Source: Nodularia sp. NIES-3585 (lineage in GTDB: Bacteria > Cyanobacteriota > Cyanobacteriia > Cyanobacteriales > Nostocaceae). From it: a DNA stretch of 64,000 nt. The translations under genes were made by a program, and so were the position numbers. The stretch lies in NCBI RefSeq assembly GCF_002218065.1, contig NZ_BDUB01000001.1, positions 4,373,118 to 4,437,117 of the forward strand. The letters run 5' to 3'. Below the pieces are notes generated by a model. The model searched no databases. It saw only the letters and a list, made by a program, of their open reading frames with translations, and was not told the DNA's origin. Below are positions 54,295 to 63,007 of this stretch, one piece after another (position 1 is the first letter of the stretch; every line of letters begins with the position of its first letter).

Positions 54295-54382
54295 TGGTTC
54301 GACCTGCCAGAATTTTGTTGCCCTCTTGATACTAATCGACTAAAGTAGAGTTGTCAACAGCTAGAGAGGAAACAACAAAAAA

Positions 54383-54784
54383 ATGCTAACTCAAGAAGAC
54401 TACAAAACCCATAACCATGTGAAATTCTTGGTTAATTACCATTTTGTCTGGATACCTAAACGGAGAAAAAAAGTTTTAATCGCTGAGATAGCAACAAGGA
54501 CTAGACAAATATTTGCACAATTAGCTATAGAAAAGGGTTGGGACATCCTAGCCCTAGAAGTAGCTCCAGACCACATACATTTATTTGTTAGTGTTAAGCC
54601 TACCGATACACCACATTTGGTCATTAAGGCGTTTAAAGCACGCTCAAGTTCTTATCTAAGAAAGGAATTCCCACAATTAAAAAAACTGCCATCTCTTTGG
54701 ACTAGCAGCTACTTTGTAAGCACAGCAGGTAATGTAAGTAGTGAAGCGGTTAGGCGATATATTGAAGACCCACACCACGGATAA
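54383..54784 (+). CDS. tnpA: IS200/IS605 TnpA transposase, copy 2
   Basis: A 133-residue Y1 transposase, close to copy 1. HUH motif HIHLF; catalytic Tyr in SSEAVRRYIEDPHH. Intact. The preceding GAGAGGAAAC serves as ribosome-binding site. It starts 88 bp from the divergent tnpB. Confidence 0.92.
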   Translation: MLTQEDYKTHNHVKFLVNYHFVWIPKRRKKVLIAEIATRTRQIFAQLAIEKGWDILALEVAPDHIHLFVSVKPTDTPHLVIKAFKARSSSYLRKEFPQLKKLPSLWTSSYFVSTAGNVSSEAVRRYIEDPHHG

Positions 54785-55524
54785 TATGGAGAAGACCACG
54801 GCGATTAAAATCGCCCGTGTCGCTTACCTCTCAGGGCTAAAGCCACGCTCGTTTCCCGCATACCGTGAGGTTTTATGAAAAGCTATTTTAACGTCATTTT
54901 AGAGACTAGTATACCTGTGCAGAAGTCAAAACTCCAAAATGACCTTCGGTGCATCCTAGTCCAGCTAACAATTAAGTGCTTATGCTTACAGCAGACTACG
55001 TGTTAGCGGAGCTATACGTTTTAACTGCACAACAGCTTAGGACAACTATCGCACAAAAATATTTTGGATATATTTTAAGTAAGTCGGCGAGAAAAATTCA
55101 ATGTACATGAAAAAATATAAATTGTTCTTAGTCGGTGTTACGCCGTAGGGTAACGCACCTGCAACTGTTGACACAAAAAGCCGAAGTTTTGACGGTGCGG
55201 TGCGTTACGCGACAAGACCGACTACATTAAAAGTTCTTATCATAGCGGTAAATATTAGTACCGACGACTTAGTTATTTATAATTATCTGATTAGATTGAT
55301 TACTTAATAACCTTTTCTTAACCTTTTGCATTTATTTAATAAAACCATAACTGGGCAATTTTTTAAAATATAATATTTTTAAGCCAAGTTTTTCCAGGAG
55401 AGAAAAATTTCCTTTCTAAGTAAATCTACAGTAGGAATTAGCAACAAAATATAATATTCTAAAAATATATAACTTAAAAAAAATCCCAAAAGACAATGAG
55501 CAAATTTTAAAATTACTAAATTTT
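54785..55524. other. Long intergenic region
   Basis: 740 bp. The first 80 bp are the IS605-type end. 55081-55264 is a MITE-like repeat. The rest is AT-rich and holds no convincing gene; the last 150 bp should carry the promoter of the lipoprotein gene. Confidence 0.5.
55081..55264. repeat. MITE-like palindromic repeat, copy B
   Basis: Shares both ends with copy A at 48024-48181 (AGTCGGCGAGAAAAA on the left, ACATTAAAAGTTCTTA then AAATATTAG on the right). The centre has a larger palindrome with CGGTGTTACGCCGTAGGG and GTGCGTTACGCGAC arms. Confidence 0.7.
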
Positions 55525-56415
55525 ATGAAAAGGCGCAAATTAATTGGGAATTTTATCCTGTTCATTGGCGGTTGTACAACAGGAGTTAGCCCTATCAATC
55601 GTAGTTCCTATAATTCAAGCAACTCCACATCTAATCATCTCAAATTTACAGTTGCAGATGTTACTGGGATTGAAGATTTACAGCGCGATTATGGAGCATT
55701 TTGTACTAGCTTAGAAAAAGTATTGAACATACCAATTAAATTTTTTCCCGTTGAAAATCGCACAGCAGCAGCACCAGCATTACAATTTGGTCAAGTAGAT
55801 ATTGTCTTGGCTGGCCCATCAGAATACGTGGTGTTTAATTCTCGCGCTAAGGCTATTCCCCTCGTTGCTATCCAACGCCCTAACTATTATCCCCTCATTG
55901 TTGTCCGTACCGATAGCAAAATTAAAACTTTAGCCCAACTGAAAGGCAAAACAATTGCTATGCGAAATACTGGTTCTACTTCTGGACATTTGGCTCCGAT
56001 CAAGATGCTGATAGATGCTGGTTTAGATGTCAAGAATGATATTGAAATTCTGATGTTAGGTGATCAAGGATTAGCAGCTTTAAACAACGGTGGAGTAGAT
56101 GCTTGGACAATTGCATCAGATAGATACCAAATAGCCCTAAAGTCTGAAGGTTTATCTGAGACAGATTTTTCTATCCTCGCTACAGGAAAACTACTTCCCA
56201 GTGATGTGTTTGTCATCAATAACCAGTGGGGAGCTAGTATGATAGAAGATGTGCGATCGCGTATGCTTAAACATCAAGATCAACTACTTGAAAGTTTGCT
56301 CGTGAGTAAGTTTAATCAACCTTACGAAGGATCTAAAATGATCGCAGCTAATGATGCTGACTACAACATAATTCGGGAAGTTTATCAAACAATTGGGCAA
56401 GGTAGTTTTCTCTAA
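55525..56415 (+). CDS. PhnD-family substrate-binding lipoprotein
   Basis: A 296-residue protein with a lipoprotein signal (LIGNFILFIGGC, Cys near 17). The mature part matches phosphonate/phosphite-binding PhnD-like proteins: FFPVENRTAAAPALQFGQVD, LAGPSEYVVF, ALKGKTIAMRNTGSTSGH-like (LKGKTIAMRNTGSTSGHLAP) and DVFVINNQWG. No ABC permease or ATPase follows; the next gene is a histidine kinase 19 bp downstream. Such an orphan binding protein may act as the ligand sensor of that kinase rather than of a transporter. Confidence 0.85.
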   Translation: MKRRKLIGNFILFIGGCTTGVSPINRSSYNSSNSTSNHLKFTVADVTGIEDLQRDYGAFCTSLEKVLNIPIKFFPVENRTAAAPALQFGQVDIVLAGPSEYVVFNSRAKAIPLVAIQRPNYYPLIVVRTDSKIKTLAQLKGKTIAMRNTGSTSGHLAPIKMLIDAGLDVKNDIEILMLGDQGLAALNNGGVDAWTIASDRYQIALKSEGLSETDFSILATGKLLPSDVFVINNQWGASMIEDVRSRMLKHQDQLLESLLVSKFNQPYEGSKMIAANDADYNIIREVYQTIGQGSFL

Positions 56416-56434
56416 TCAACTTAAACCTAAATGA

Positions 56435-58294
56435 ATGATCACAGAGTATACAACTAAATTTAAAAAAATATTTATCTTTCTAACACACTTAAGTAATAAC
56501 TGGAATATATTTCAAAAAATTAGTTATGGATATACTGTAGTAATTGGCATTTCTTTTCTAGGTACAATTAGTGGTTTGCGGCTTGCATACAATAACGAAA
56601 CATATGCCTACAAGCAATTAAACCTCTCTTATCAGCATCAAGCGTTGTTAAAAAATTTAGAAAATTCAGTCACTAGAATCAGACTACATCCCCAACGTTT
56701 AGCCACGGTTTTAGATGATTCTATTTGGTTTGAATTTGAAAAAAATCAATTTAAAAATCAAGTGGTTAAAGTTAATCAAGAATTGGATAATATTTCAAGC
56801 TTTGTTAATAATTACTCCGAGGATTTAGTTATAGATAGAACGCAATTTGATAGACTTTTAAATAGTTACCGTTTAACAACACAGTTATATAGTGAAATAG
56901 TAGTATCTTTCTGGGAACAAATTGAACAAAACAACTTTTCAGGAGAAAAAGTTAAGTCTGATTATACAGATTTAATAATTTTACTTCAGGAAAGACAGCA
57001 AGTTAATCTTAATCTAAAATTCGATGAACTTTCAGATGACTTAATTTGGACGATAGGTCTTGCGGATATTCAAAAAGAAAAAGCATATACTCGCTTTGAA
57101 CAAGCTCAAAAACTGCGAGTCAGAGTTATCCTTGGTGGTATGTTGCTCTCAGGTGCGATCGCCGCAGCACTAGCCATCTATACCAGTAGGTTAATTGCTA
57201 GCCCTTTAGAATCAGTGACTAAGATTGCTCGAAGAATTACGCAAGAATCTAACTTTCAACTAAGAGCTAATATTAATAGTAATGACGAGGTTGGGACTCT
57301 AGCTACTTCCTTAAATCAATTAGTCGATTGGGTGGAGGATTATACAGAAGAGTTAGAGGTAGCACGCGATAATTTAGAGCAACGGGTAGAAGAACGCACT
57401 CACGAATTAGAACTAGCACGCGATAATTTAGAGCAACGGGTAGAAGAACGCACTCACGAACTGCAAACAATCCTCGAAGACTTGAAAGAAACCCAAGGAC
57501 AATTAATCCAAACCGAAAAAATGTCTTCTCTGGGAGAGATGGTAGCAGGTATAGCCCATGAAGTAAATAACCCAGTTAATTTTATTAATGGTAATATCGA
57601 ATGTGCCGATGAGTATATTCAAGATTTACTAGTGTTAATAAATTTATATCAGCAAGAGTACCCAGAACCAAGCTGGATTATTGCCGAAAAAATCGCAGAA
57701 ATAGATTTAAATTTTCTCACTAACGATTTATCAAGCCTACTTACTTCTATGAAAATGGGCGCTCAACGAATTCGGGAAATTGTCTTATCTTTGCGTAATT
57801 TTTCCCGCCTCGATGAATCAGCCATAAAGGAAGTGAATATTCACGAAGGAATTGATAATACCCTATTGATTCTAAATCACAGAATTAACCGGGAAATAGC
57901 AGTAATCAAAAACTATGGAATTTTACCTTTAATTGAATGTTATCCGGCTCAACTCAATCAAGTATTTATGAATATATTAAGTAACGCTATAGATGTGTTG
58001 ATGGGACAAAAATCTCATCTAGAAAAACAGATCACTATAGAAACTTTAAAATTAGATGCTCATTATATAAAAATAGGAATTAAAGATAATGGTTTGGGAA
58101 TTCCACCAGAAATTATAAATAAGTTATTTAATCCTTTTTTCACAACTAAACCAGTAGGTAAAGGCACTGGCTTAGGTTTAAGTATCTCTTACCAGATAAT
58201 CGAAAAACACAAAGGTAAAATAGAAGTAATCTCACAGTTAGGACAGGGTACAGAATTTATCATTCTCTTGCCGATTAAACCACAACTGAACTAG
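56435..58294 (+). CDS. Membrane sensor histidine kinase, paired with PhnD-like protein
   Basis: A 619-residue kinase. First membrane helix near residues 30-52 (VVIGISFLGTISGLRLAY), a periplasmic helical sensor of about 180 residues, second helix near 232-253, then HAMP. A coiled coil follows with a perfectly duplicated unit ARDNLEQRVEERTHEL. HisKA has SLGEMVAGIAHEVNNPVNF; HATPase has DNGLGIPPEI and GKGTGLGLS. The DNA of the duplicated unit is identical over 46 bp. Likely senses the adjacent binding protein. No response regulator beside it. Confidence 0.88.
   Translation: MITEYTTKFKKIFIFLTHLSNNWNIFQKISYGYTVVIGISFLGTISGLRLAYNNETYAYKQLNLSYQHQALLKNLENSVTRIRLHPQRLATVLDDSIWFEFEKNQFKNQVVKVNQELDNISSFVNNYSEDLVIDRTQFDRLLNSYRLTTQLYSEIVVSFWEQIEQNNFSGEKVKSDYTDLIILLQERQQVNLNLKFDELSDDLIWTIGLADIQKEKAYTRFEQAQKLRVRVILGGMLLSGAIAAALAIYTSRLIASPLESVTKIARRITQESNFQLRANINSNDEVGTLATSLNQLVDWVEDYTEELEVARDNLEQRVEERTHELELARDNLEQRVEERTHELQTILEDLKETQGQLIQTEKMSSLGEMVAGIAHEVNNPVNFINGNIECADEYIQDLLVLINLYQQEYPEPSWIIAEKIAEIDLNFLTNDLSSLLTSMKMGAQRIREIVLSLRNFSRLDESAIKEVNIHEGIDNTLLILNHRINREIAVIKNYGILPLIECYPAQLNQVFMNILSNAIDVLMGQKSHLEKQITIETLKLDAHYIKIGIKDNGLGIPPEIINKLFNPFFTTKPVGKGTGLGLSISYQIIEKHKGKIEVISQLGQGTEFIILLPIKPQLN
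57361..57460 (+). repeat. 46-bp direct repeat inside the kinase gene
   Basis: 57361-57406 and 57415-57460 are identical over 46 bp, 54 bp apart. They encode the duplicated coiled-coil unit of 18 residues before the kinase domain. The identity suggests a recent duplication or ongoing slippage. Confidence 0.85.
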
Positions 58295-58331
58295 CCAGAT
58301 ATAGTTAACTAATATTTACGTTTAAAAAATC

Positions 58332-58805
58332 ATGACTATCTATTTCTACACTGCGCGCGAACAATATGGCTGTTTCTCCAACTTTTCGCCTCACGGCTTT
58401 GAGTTGGATAATTTGTATTGGTATACCAGTGAACACTATTTTCAAGCCCAAAAATTTATTGGGACATTCAATGTAGAACAAATCCGCTTAGTCAAAACTC
58501 CTAAAGATGCTGCAAAAATGGGACGTGAAAGAAGCCGTCCCTTACGCCAAGACTGGGAAAAGGTTAAAGATGATCTGATGCGAAAAGCGGTACTGCGTAA
58601 ATTTGAAACCCATCAGGATATTAAACAAATATTACTAGCCACAGATAATCAAGAAATCGTAGAAAACTCACCTATCGACTACTATTGGGGTTGTGGATCT
58701 GATGGTAGTGGTAAAAATATGTTGGGCATGATTTTAATGGAAGTGCGAGAGATACTGCGCTATAATAATAATGGACTACAGGTTGAGAATATTAAGGTAA
58801 AATAA
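58332..58805 (+). CDS. NADAR family (YbiA-like) protein
   Basis: A 157-residue protein with the NADAR pattern: FYTAREQYGCFSNFSPHGF, WYTSEHYFQAQKF, TPKDAAKMGRERSRPLRQDW, MRKAVLRKFETHQDIKQ, and SPIDYYWGCGSDGSGKNMLG. Such enzymes hydrolyse N-glycosidic bonds of riboflavin intermediates or ADP-ribose on DNA. Which one applies here is open. A single-gene unit 37 bp downstream of the kinase. Confidence 0.92.
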   Translation: MTIYFYTAREQYGCFSNFSPHGFELDNLYWYTSEHYFQAQKFIGTFNVEQIRLVKTPKDAAKMGRERSRPLRQDWEKVKDDLMRKAVLRKFETHQDIKQILLATDNQEIVENSPIDYYWGCGSDGSGKNMLGMILMEVREILRYNNNGLQVENIKVK

Positions 58806-59036
58806 GATTGTTGTTGTTAATGCTTGCTCTTGCAGATGTCTCAAATAATTATTGAGAGCAAAGCATTCTCAAGGTCTGAAACTAATCTTCATAGTCATCG
58901 AGTTCTGATAGTGCGTTACCTTGTAAGAGCATTTTGCTGCACTTAACTTTTCAAGGGATGCTCGTCTAGACATAGGAAAAGCATATTCTAATAGAGTAGC
59001 TTGAAGGTAACAATCCTTTATAGGAGTAAAGAAATT

Positions 59037-59339
59037 ATGTCTCTATCAAGAAAGTTAAAGAAATATTGTAAATGGTTCTGGGATGAATCCCTTGGCGGCG
59101 AGTATGATACTTGGGGTACAAGCACCTATTTTATGGAAGTTGGCTATGATTTATGTGCTGTCAGACAAATAGAAGTTTATGAAAATGGCAACGTATTATT
59201 TTACGATGGTAGCCATTTTGCAGATAATCATGGAATGTTATGTGATAAGCCTTTAGGTGAAGCAGATATTCAAGAGTTCGGCATTACCAAAGCCGAATTT
59301 GAACAGGTTTGGAGTAGCAAAACACCAATGAATCGATAA
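59037..59339 (+). CDS. DUF6881-like protein
   Basis: About 100 residues from the ATG at 59037, with AGGAG upstream. YDLCAVRQIEVYENGNVLFY and the tail FGITKAEFEQVWSS match the DUF6881 pattern of a small beta fold, found in bacterial immunity or toxin loci. No toxin gene is next to it. Function unknown. Confidence 0.65.
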   Translation: MSLSRKLKKYCKWFWDESLGGEYDTWGTSTYFMEVGYDLCAVRQIEVYENGNVLFYDGSHFADNHGMLCDKPLGEADIQEFGITKAEFEQVWSSKTPMNR

Positions 59340-59411
59340 AACTTCGGAGTAGAACAGCAAGGTGCGTCAAGTTGCAGGCTAGGTAAAAACGCACCTAATC
59401 ATTTCTTTTCG

Positions 59412-60074
59412 TTAGCAAGTCCAGGGTCTTTCAATCGTCCAATGGCGGTCGCTTGACTGATAAATATTGACTCCAGCCAAACCCACAGCCAAAATTAACT
59501 GCTTTATTTCATCTATTGTGAGTGCAGCGTGAAGAGAATCACGAAACAATTTTTTTTGGTGGGAGTCGTATTCATTCCCGATACTGTCCACGAGAGCATT
59601 CATTGTCACCTCATCAACTGGTCGAATTAAATCGCGGATTAAAATACCACTATTGGGTTTAGTGACGCGCTTCAGTTCTTGAAAAAACAGCAGTGGATTG
59701 GGTAAATGATGCACAAGGCTATTAGAGATTACCATATCAAATACCTGATCTTCATAAGGTAAGTGTTTGGCATCAACTAATTGAGAGTGAATTTGCTGTT
59801 GTAAATTGGCTTGCTGTATGTGCTGTGCGGCAAGTTGCAGCATATTTTCAGCTAAATCAATGGCCAAAATTTGCCATTGAGGACACATTTGGCAGATTAA
59901 CACTGGAATCCGACCAGTTCCAGTCCCAGCATCTAAGATTAAACTAGCTTGTTTTGGCCCTAAGGCGATCGCTTCTAATGCAAAAGCCGTATTTACCTCA
60001 GTGAAGTCCATAGCATCATAGTCAATGGCTTCTTCCCAGGTATCCATAACTTCTGGTTCCAAAATTCTTTGCAT
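59412..60074 (-). CDS. Class I SAM-dependent methyltransferase
   Basis: A 220-residue protein with motif I LILDAGTGTGRIPVLICQ, the acidic strand ILAIDLAENML, and motif IV FDMVISNSLVHHLPNP. It is a small-molecule type methyltransferase of the Methyltransf_11/25 group; substrate not deducible. It lies divergent from the TPR gene. Confidence 0.9.
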   Translation of the reverse strand: MQRILEPEVMDTWEEAIDYDAMDFTEVNTAFALEAIALGPKQASLILDAGTGTGRIPVLICQMCPQWQILAIDLAENMLQLAAQHIQQANLQQQIHSQLVDAKHLPYEDQVFDMVISNSLVHHLPNPLLFFQELKRVTKPNSGILIRDLIRPVDEVTMNALVDSIGNEYDSHQKKLFRDSLHAALTIDEIKQLILAVGLAGVNIYQSSDRHWTIERPWTC

Positions 60075-60163
60075 TAGACATCTCCCTATTATTGCATCGA
60101 TGAAAGTAAAACCGTGGTTTTGGGAACACTAGGTTTATCACAAAACTTAACAGGAATTGGTCG

Positions 60164-61237
60164 ATGTCTAACGGTGAATTTAAGAAAAGTATAAAAAAGA
60201 CGTTCAAACAAATCATCCCCGACACTATTAACTATGAAGTTGAGCAAAGTTCCTTGGGGGAAATTGTACTTCCACAGGAAAGCAATCACCAGTTATTGGA
60301 AGCATCCAAGTTACTGTATCAAGGAGTTCAACAGCAAGAAGCGGGTGAATTAATAGCAGCGTTGAAGTCCTTACAACAAGCACTAAAGATGTTTCAGGCT
60401 ATTGGTAATATACAACAACAGGAACAGGCACTTGCTTTTTTAGCACTTACATCCTATAGTTCAGGTGATTATCAAAGCACAATTGCTTATTCCCGCCAGT
60501 GTCTAGCTTTGGAACAGACTAGCCAAGATTTATCGATACAGATGCAAGCACTTTCTCATTTGGGTAATGCTTACCGTCACCTCAACGACTATGAACAGTC
60601 GATTAAGTATCTGCAAAAATGTTTAAAAATCACCCTTCAGTTATCAAATAAGCGGAGTCAGGTAGCAGCATTAAATAATCTGGGATTAGTGTATAAAGCT
60701 GCGGGTAACTTTGCTAAAGCAATTGAATATCAAAAAGAAAGTTTAGAAATTGTGGAAGAACTCCAAGATAATTGGGGTATGGAACAGGTACTGAAGAATA
60801 TAGGTAATGCTTATTATGCTTTGGATAATTATCCCCAAGCGATCGCTTACTATGAAAGATGTGTAAGAATAGCCCGCTCATTTAACCGTCTTCGCACTGC
60901 TTCACAGGTACTGAAAAATTTGGGTAATGCTTGTTATGCTACAGGCAATTATGGCAAAGCAATTCTATATTATGAGGAGCGTTTGCAATTAGCTAAAGAA
61001 CTTCAAGACCAGCGGAGTGAAGAACAATCTCTTGGCAGTTTAGGCGTTGCTTGTGAAGCCTTGGGAAACTATAAAAAAGCAATTAAATATTATGAAGAAC
61101 GTTTGCTGTTAGCTAGAAAAATGAAAGATGACCGCATTGAAGAACAAGCCCTTGCCAGTTTAAAATTCACTTGTGAAGCCTTGGGTTATTATGCCAAACT
61201 CATGCAATATGAAGATAGAGAATCTAATAATTCGTAA
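60164..61237 (+). CDS. Tetratricopeptide-repeat protein
   Basis: A 357-residue protein with about seven TPR units of 40 residues, kinesin-light-chain type: LGNAYRHLNDYEQSIKYLQK, LGLVYKAAGNFAKAIEYQKE, IGNAYYALDNYPQAIAYYER, LGNACYATGNYGKAILYYEE, LGVACEALGNYKKAIKYYEE. TPR proteins scaffold protein interactions. No effector domain is fused. Partner unknown. Confidence 0.92.
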   Translation: MSNGEFKKSIKKTFKQIIPDTINYEVEQSSLGEIVLPQESNHQLLEASKLLYQGVQQQEAGELIAALKSLQQALKMFQAIGNIQQQEQALAFLALTSYSSGDYQSTIAYSRQCLALEQTSQDLSIQMQALSHLGNAYRHLNDYEQSIKYLQKCLKITLQLSNKRSQVAALNNLGLVYKAAGNFAKAIEYQKESLEIVEELQDNWGMEQVLKNIGNAYYALDNYPQAIAYYERCVRIARSFNRLRTASQVLKNLGNACYATGNYGKAILYYEERLQLAKELQDQRSEEQSLGSLGVACEALGNYKKAIKYYEERLLLARKMKDDRIEEQALASLKFTCEALGYYAKLMQYEDRESNNS

Positions 61238-61515
61238 TTTATAACAATGATTCTGATAAATTGCTAGTTAAATATGATATCTTTTTCCTCACCCAAATAC
61301 GAAAAGATTTTCATAAAACAATTTCACCCATGCTTTGACTATGCTGAATAAATCCACTGATATCACTCACTGGAATTATGGGAAAGGCAATATTAAATTT
61401 ACCCTGAATATATTGCCCTTCTAGCAATGGATAAAATTCTAAATCTTGTCCGTGGAAAGGCGTTGTTTAAAAAATATCAGGAGGACTGAAGTCCTCACTA
61501 CAAGCCTTTGACTAT

Positions 61516-61962
61516 TTACTCAGAAATATCTGCCAACTTTCTTAACAGACTCTCTGCTAAAGTTAGTAATTCCCCATTGTTTAAATCAACATTATTGTCA
61601 TCACCAGCTAACAGATTTCTCACCAGATATAACCTGTCATCTCTTTCGCCAATTCTCAAACATACTTCTAAATTTACAGCTAAATCAAACAGAGAACGCT
61701 CTCCTAAATGTTGCCTGATTCTGATAGCTACATCATCACTGCTGACTAAAAACTCCTTAATAGCATCCAATAACCTATTACCTAAAATTTCGTCATCTCC
61801 CCAAGTTTCTAACCAATTACTATCTGCATCTTCAACATAAAAGTTTACAAAATCCACCCCGTAAGTTAGCCAGTCATGCTGCATTCTGCGGGCTGTTGTT
61901 AAAGCTTGAGCAAATTCTTCCACAGAAGTTTCGTAGCGGTGAGTTTGTTGTCGGTTAGCCAT
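61516..61962 (-). CDS. Hypothetical protein
   Basis: About 148 residues from the ATG at 61962 (MANRQQTHRYETSVEE); a TTG upstream at 62013 is less likely. Helical, acidic protein with VDFVNFYVEDADSNWLETWG and LLAGDDNNVDLNNGELLTLA. No family recognised. On the same strand as the next gene, which ends 71 bp upstream of this start. A repeat of AGGACTGAAGTCCT type lies just after it near 61481-61494. Confidence 0.6.
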   Translation of the reverse strand: MANRQQTHRYETSVEEFAQALTTARRMQHDWLTYGVDFVNFYVEDADSNWLETWGDDEILGNRLLDAIKEFLVSSDDVAIRIRQHLGERSLFDLAVNLEVCLRIGERDDRLYLVRNLLAGDDNNVDLNNGELLTLAESLLRKLADISE

Positions 61963-62033
61963 AAAAGCTGTGATTAGCTGATGAGTATGTAGAGAAAAAA
62001 CACAAATCTTCAAGTACTGAACTGTTTACAGCA

Positions 62034-62744
62034 TCAATCAAATTTCAAATACTTGCCACCAGAAAGATAGTCACTGTTGTGCAGTGCTATATTGACTAAC
62101 TGCTTAATGAAATTGGCATCCTTGGGATTGTAACTTAGAAATATTCCTCTATCTATCTCCCATGAATGCAGTGTGTTTTGCCAAAAATGATACTTTTGAT
62201 GATTAAACTCTTCGGATACACTGGTAACTTGAATACATAGTGGTTTATGCTGACGACTACTTACAATTAAATCTGTTGCCATAGACAGGTCGGCAATATA
62301 ACGCTTCCACACACTACCTTCACGCTGCACAATATCTTGCGCTATAGCTTTAATGATATCATCATCTCCCTGATTAAATTCCCCAGCCATGAGTTTTTGT
62401 TTCCAAATGTAAAATTTGGAGTCATTGGCATTTATCCATCTGGGAAAAAGACAGCCATACCAATATTTTTCATTTGGGGTCATCTGCTCGAACTTAGCTT
62501 TTTGTTCTGCTTCCGAAGATGATGATTTAATCATCAGCCAAATGGTAGAGTCTGTAATTACTTCTAGGAGAAACGCCAGGACAAAGGGTTTAGCAGTCAA
62601 AGAACCTGGCCTAGTGTTTTTTACCCAACGATTAATTTCATCTAATTTTTTGGACAAGTTAGGGTCTATCGAGGATGCTTGCTCGATAAGGTATTTTAAC
62701 TGCTCCTTAATCTCTTGTGCTTGCAAACGATGCCCTACTTTCAA
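62034..62744 (-). CDS. Hypothetical protein, possible nuclease-like fold
   Basis: A 236-residue protein. The segment DLSMATDLIVSSRQHKPLCI followed by QVTSVSEEFNHQKYHFWQN shows an Asp-x(about 11)-[IV]QV pattern reminiscent of PD-(D/E)xK nucleases, but the Lys is not obvious. An N-terminal helical hydrophobic part (LTAKPFVLAFLLEVITDST) precedes it. Paired with the 148-residue gene. Function uncertain. Confidence 0.55.
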   Translation of the reverse strand: MKVGHRLQAQEIKEQLKYLIEQASSIDPNLSKKLDEINRWVKNTRPGSLTAKPFVLAFLLEVITDSTIWLMIKSSSSEAEQKAKFEQMTPNEKYWYGCLFPRWINANDSKFYIWKQKLMAGEFNQGDDDIIKAIAQDIVQREGSVWKRYIADLSMATDLIVSSRQHKPLCIQVTSVSEEFNHQKYHFWQNTLHSWEIDRGIFLSYNPKDANFIKQLVNIALHNSDYLSGGKYLKFD

Positions 62745-63007
62745 TAACTAACGCTTTGTTGAATAATTTATAACTGACTGAACTGGTAAATGTCTTGGTA
62801 AAAAAACAATGCACCACAGAATGTATATTCTATTCTATCCTGGGCAGGATATAAGAATTTTGGGCTAATTGCCATACCAAAACAGTTGGGTGTGGAATTA
62901 CTTGTGCCCAAAATACTGTATCTCTTATTGAAATTCAAAGCAATCCTGCATAAATTTCAGTACAAGATAGTTATCAGTCACAACGCTATTACAGGGAAAG
63001 GTTAGTT

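Larger units (their letters stand above)
52958..54866. mobile_element. IS605-type element, copy 2
   Basis: Same gene order as copy 1 in inverted orientation: tnpB leftward, tnpA rightward. End sequences match copy 1: TCTCAG/CTGAGA hairpin beside tnpB and the GAAGACCACGG, CGTGTCGCTT and GTTTCCCGCAT blocks beside tnpA. Sequences differ enough that the two are related but not recent duplicates. Limits are approximate. Confidence 0.75.
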
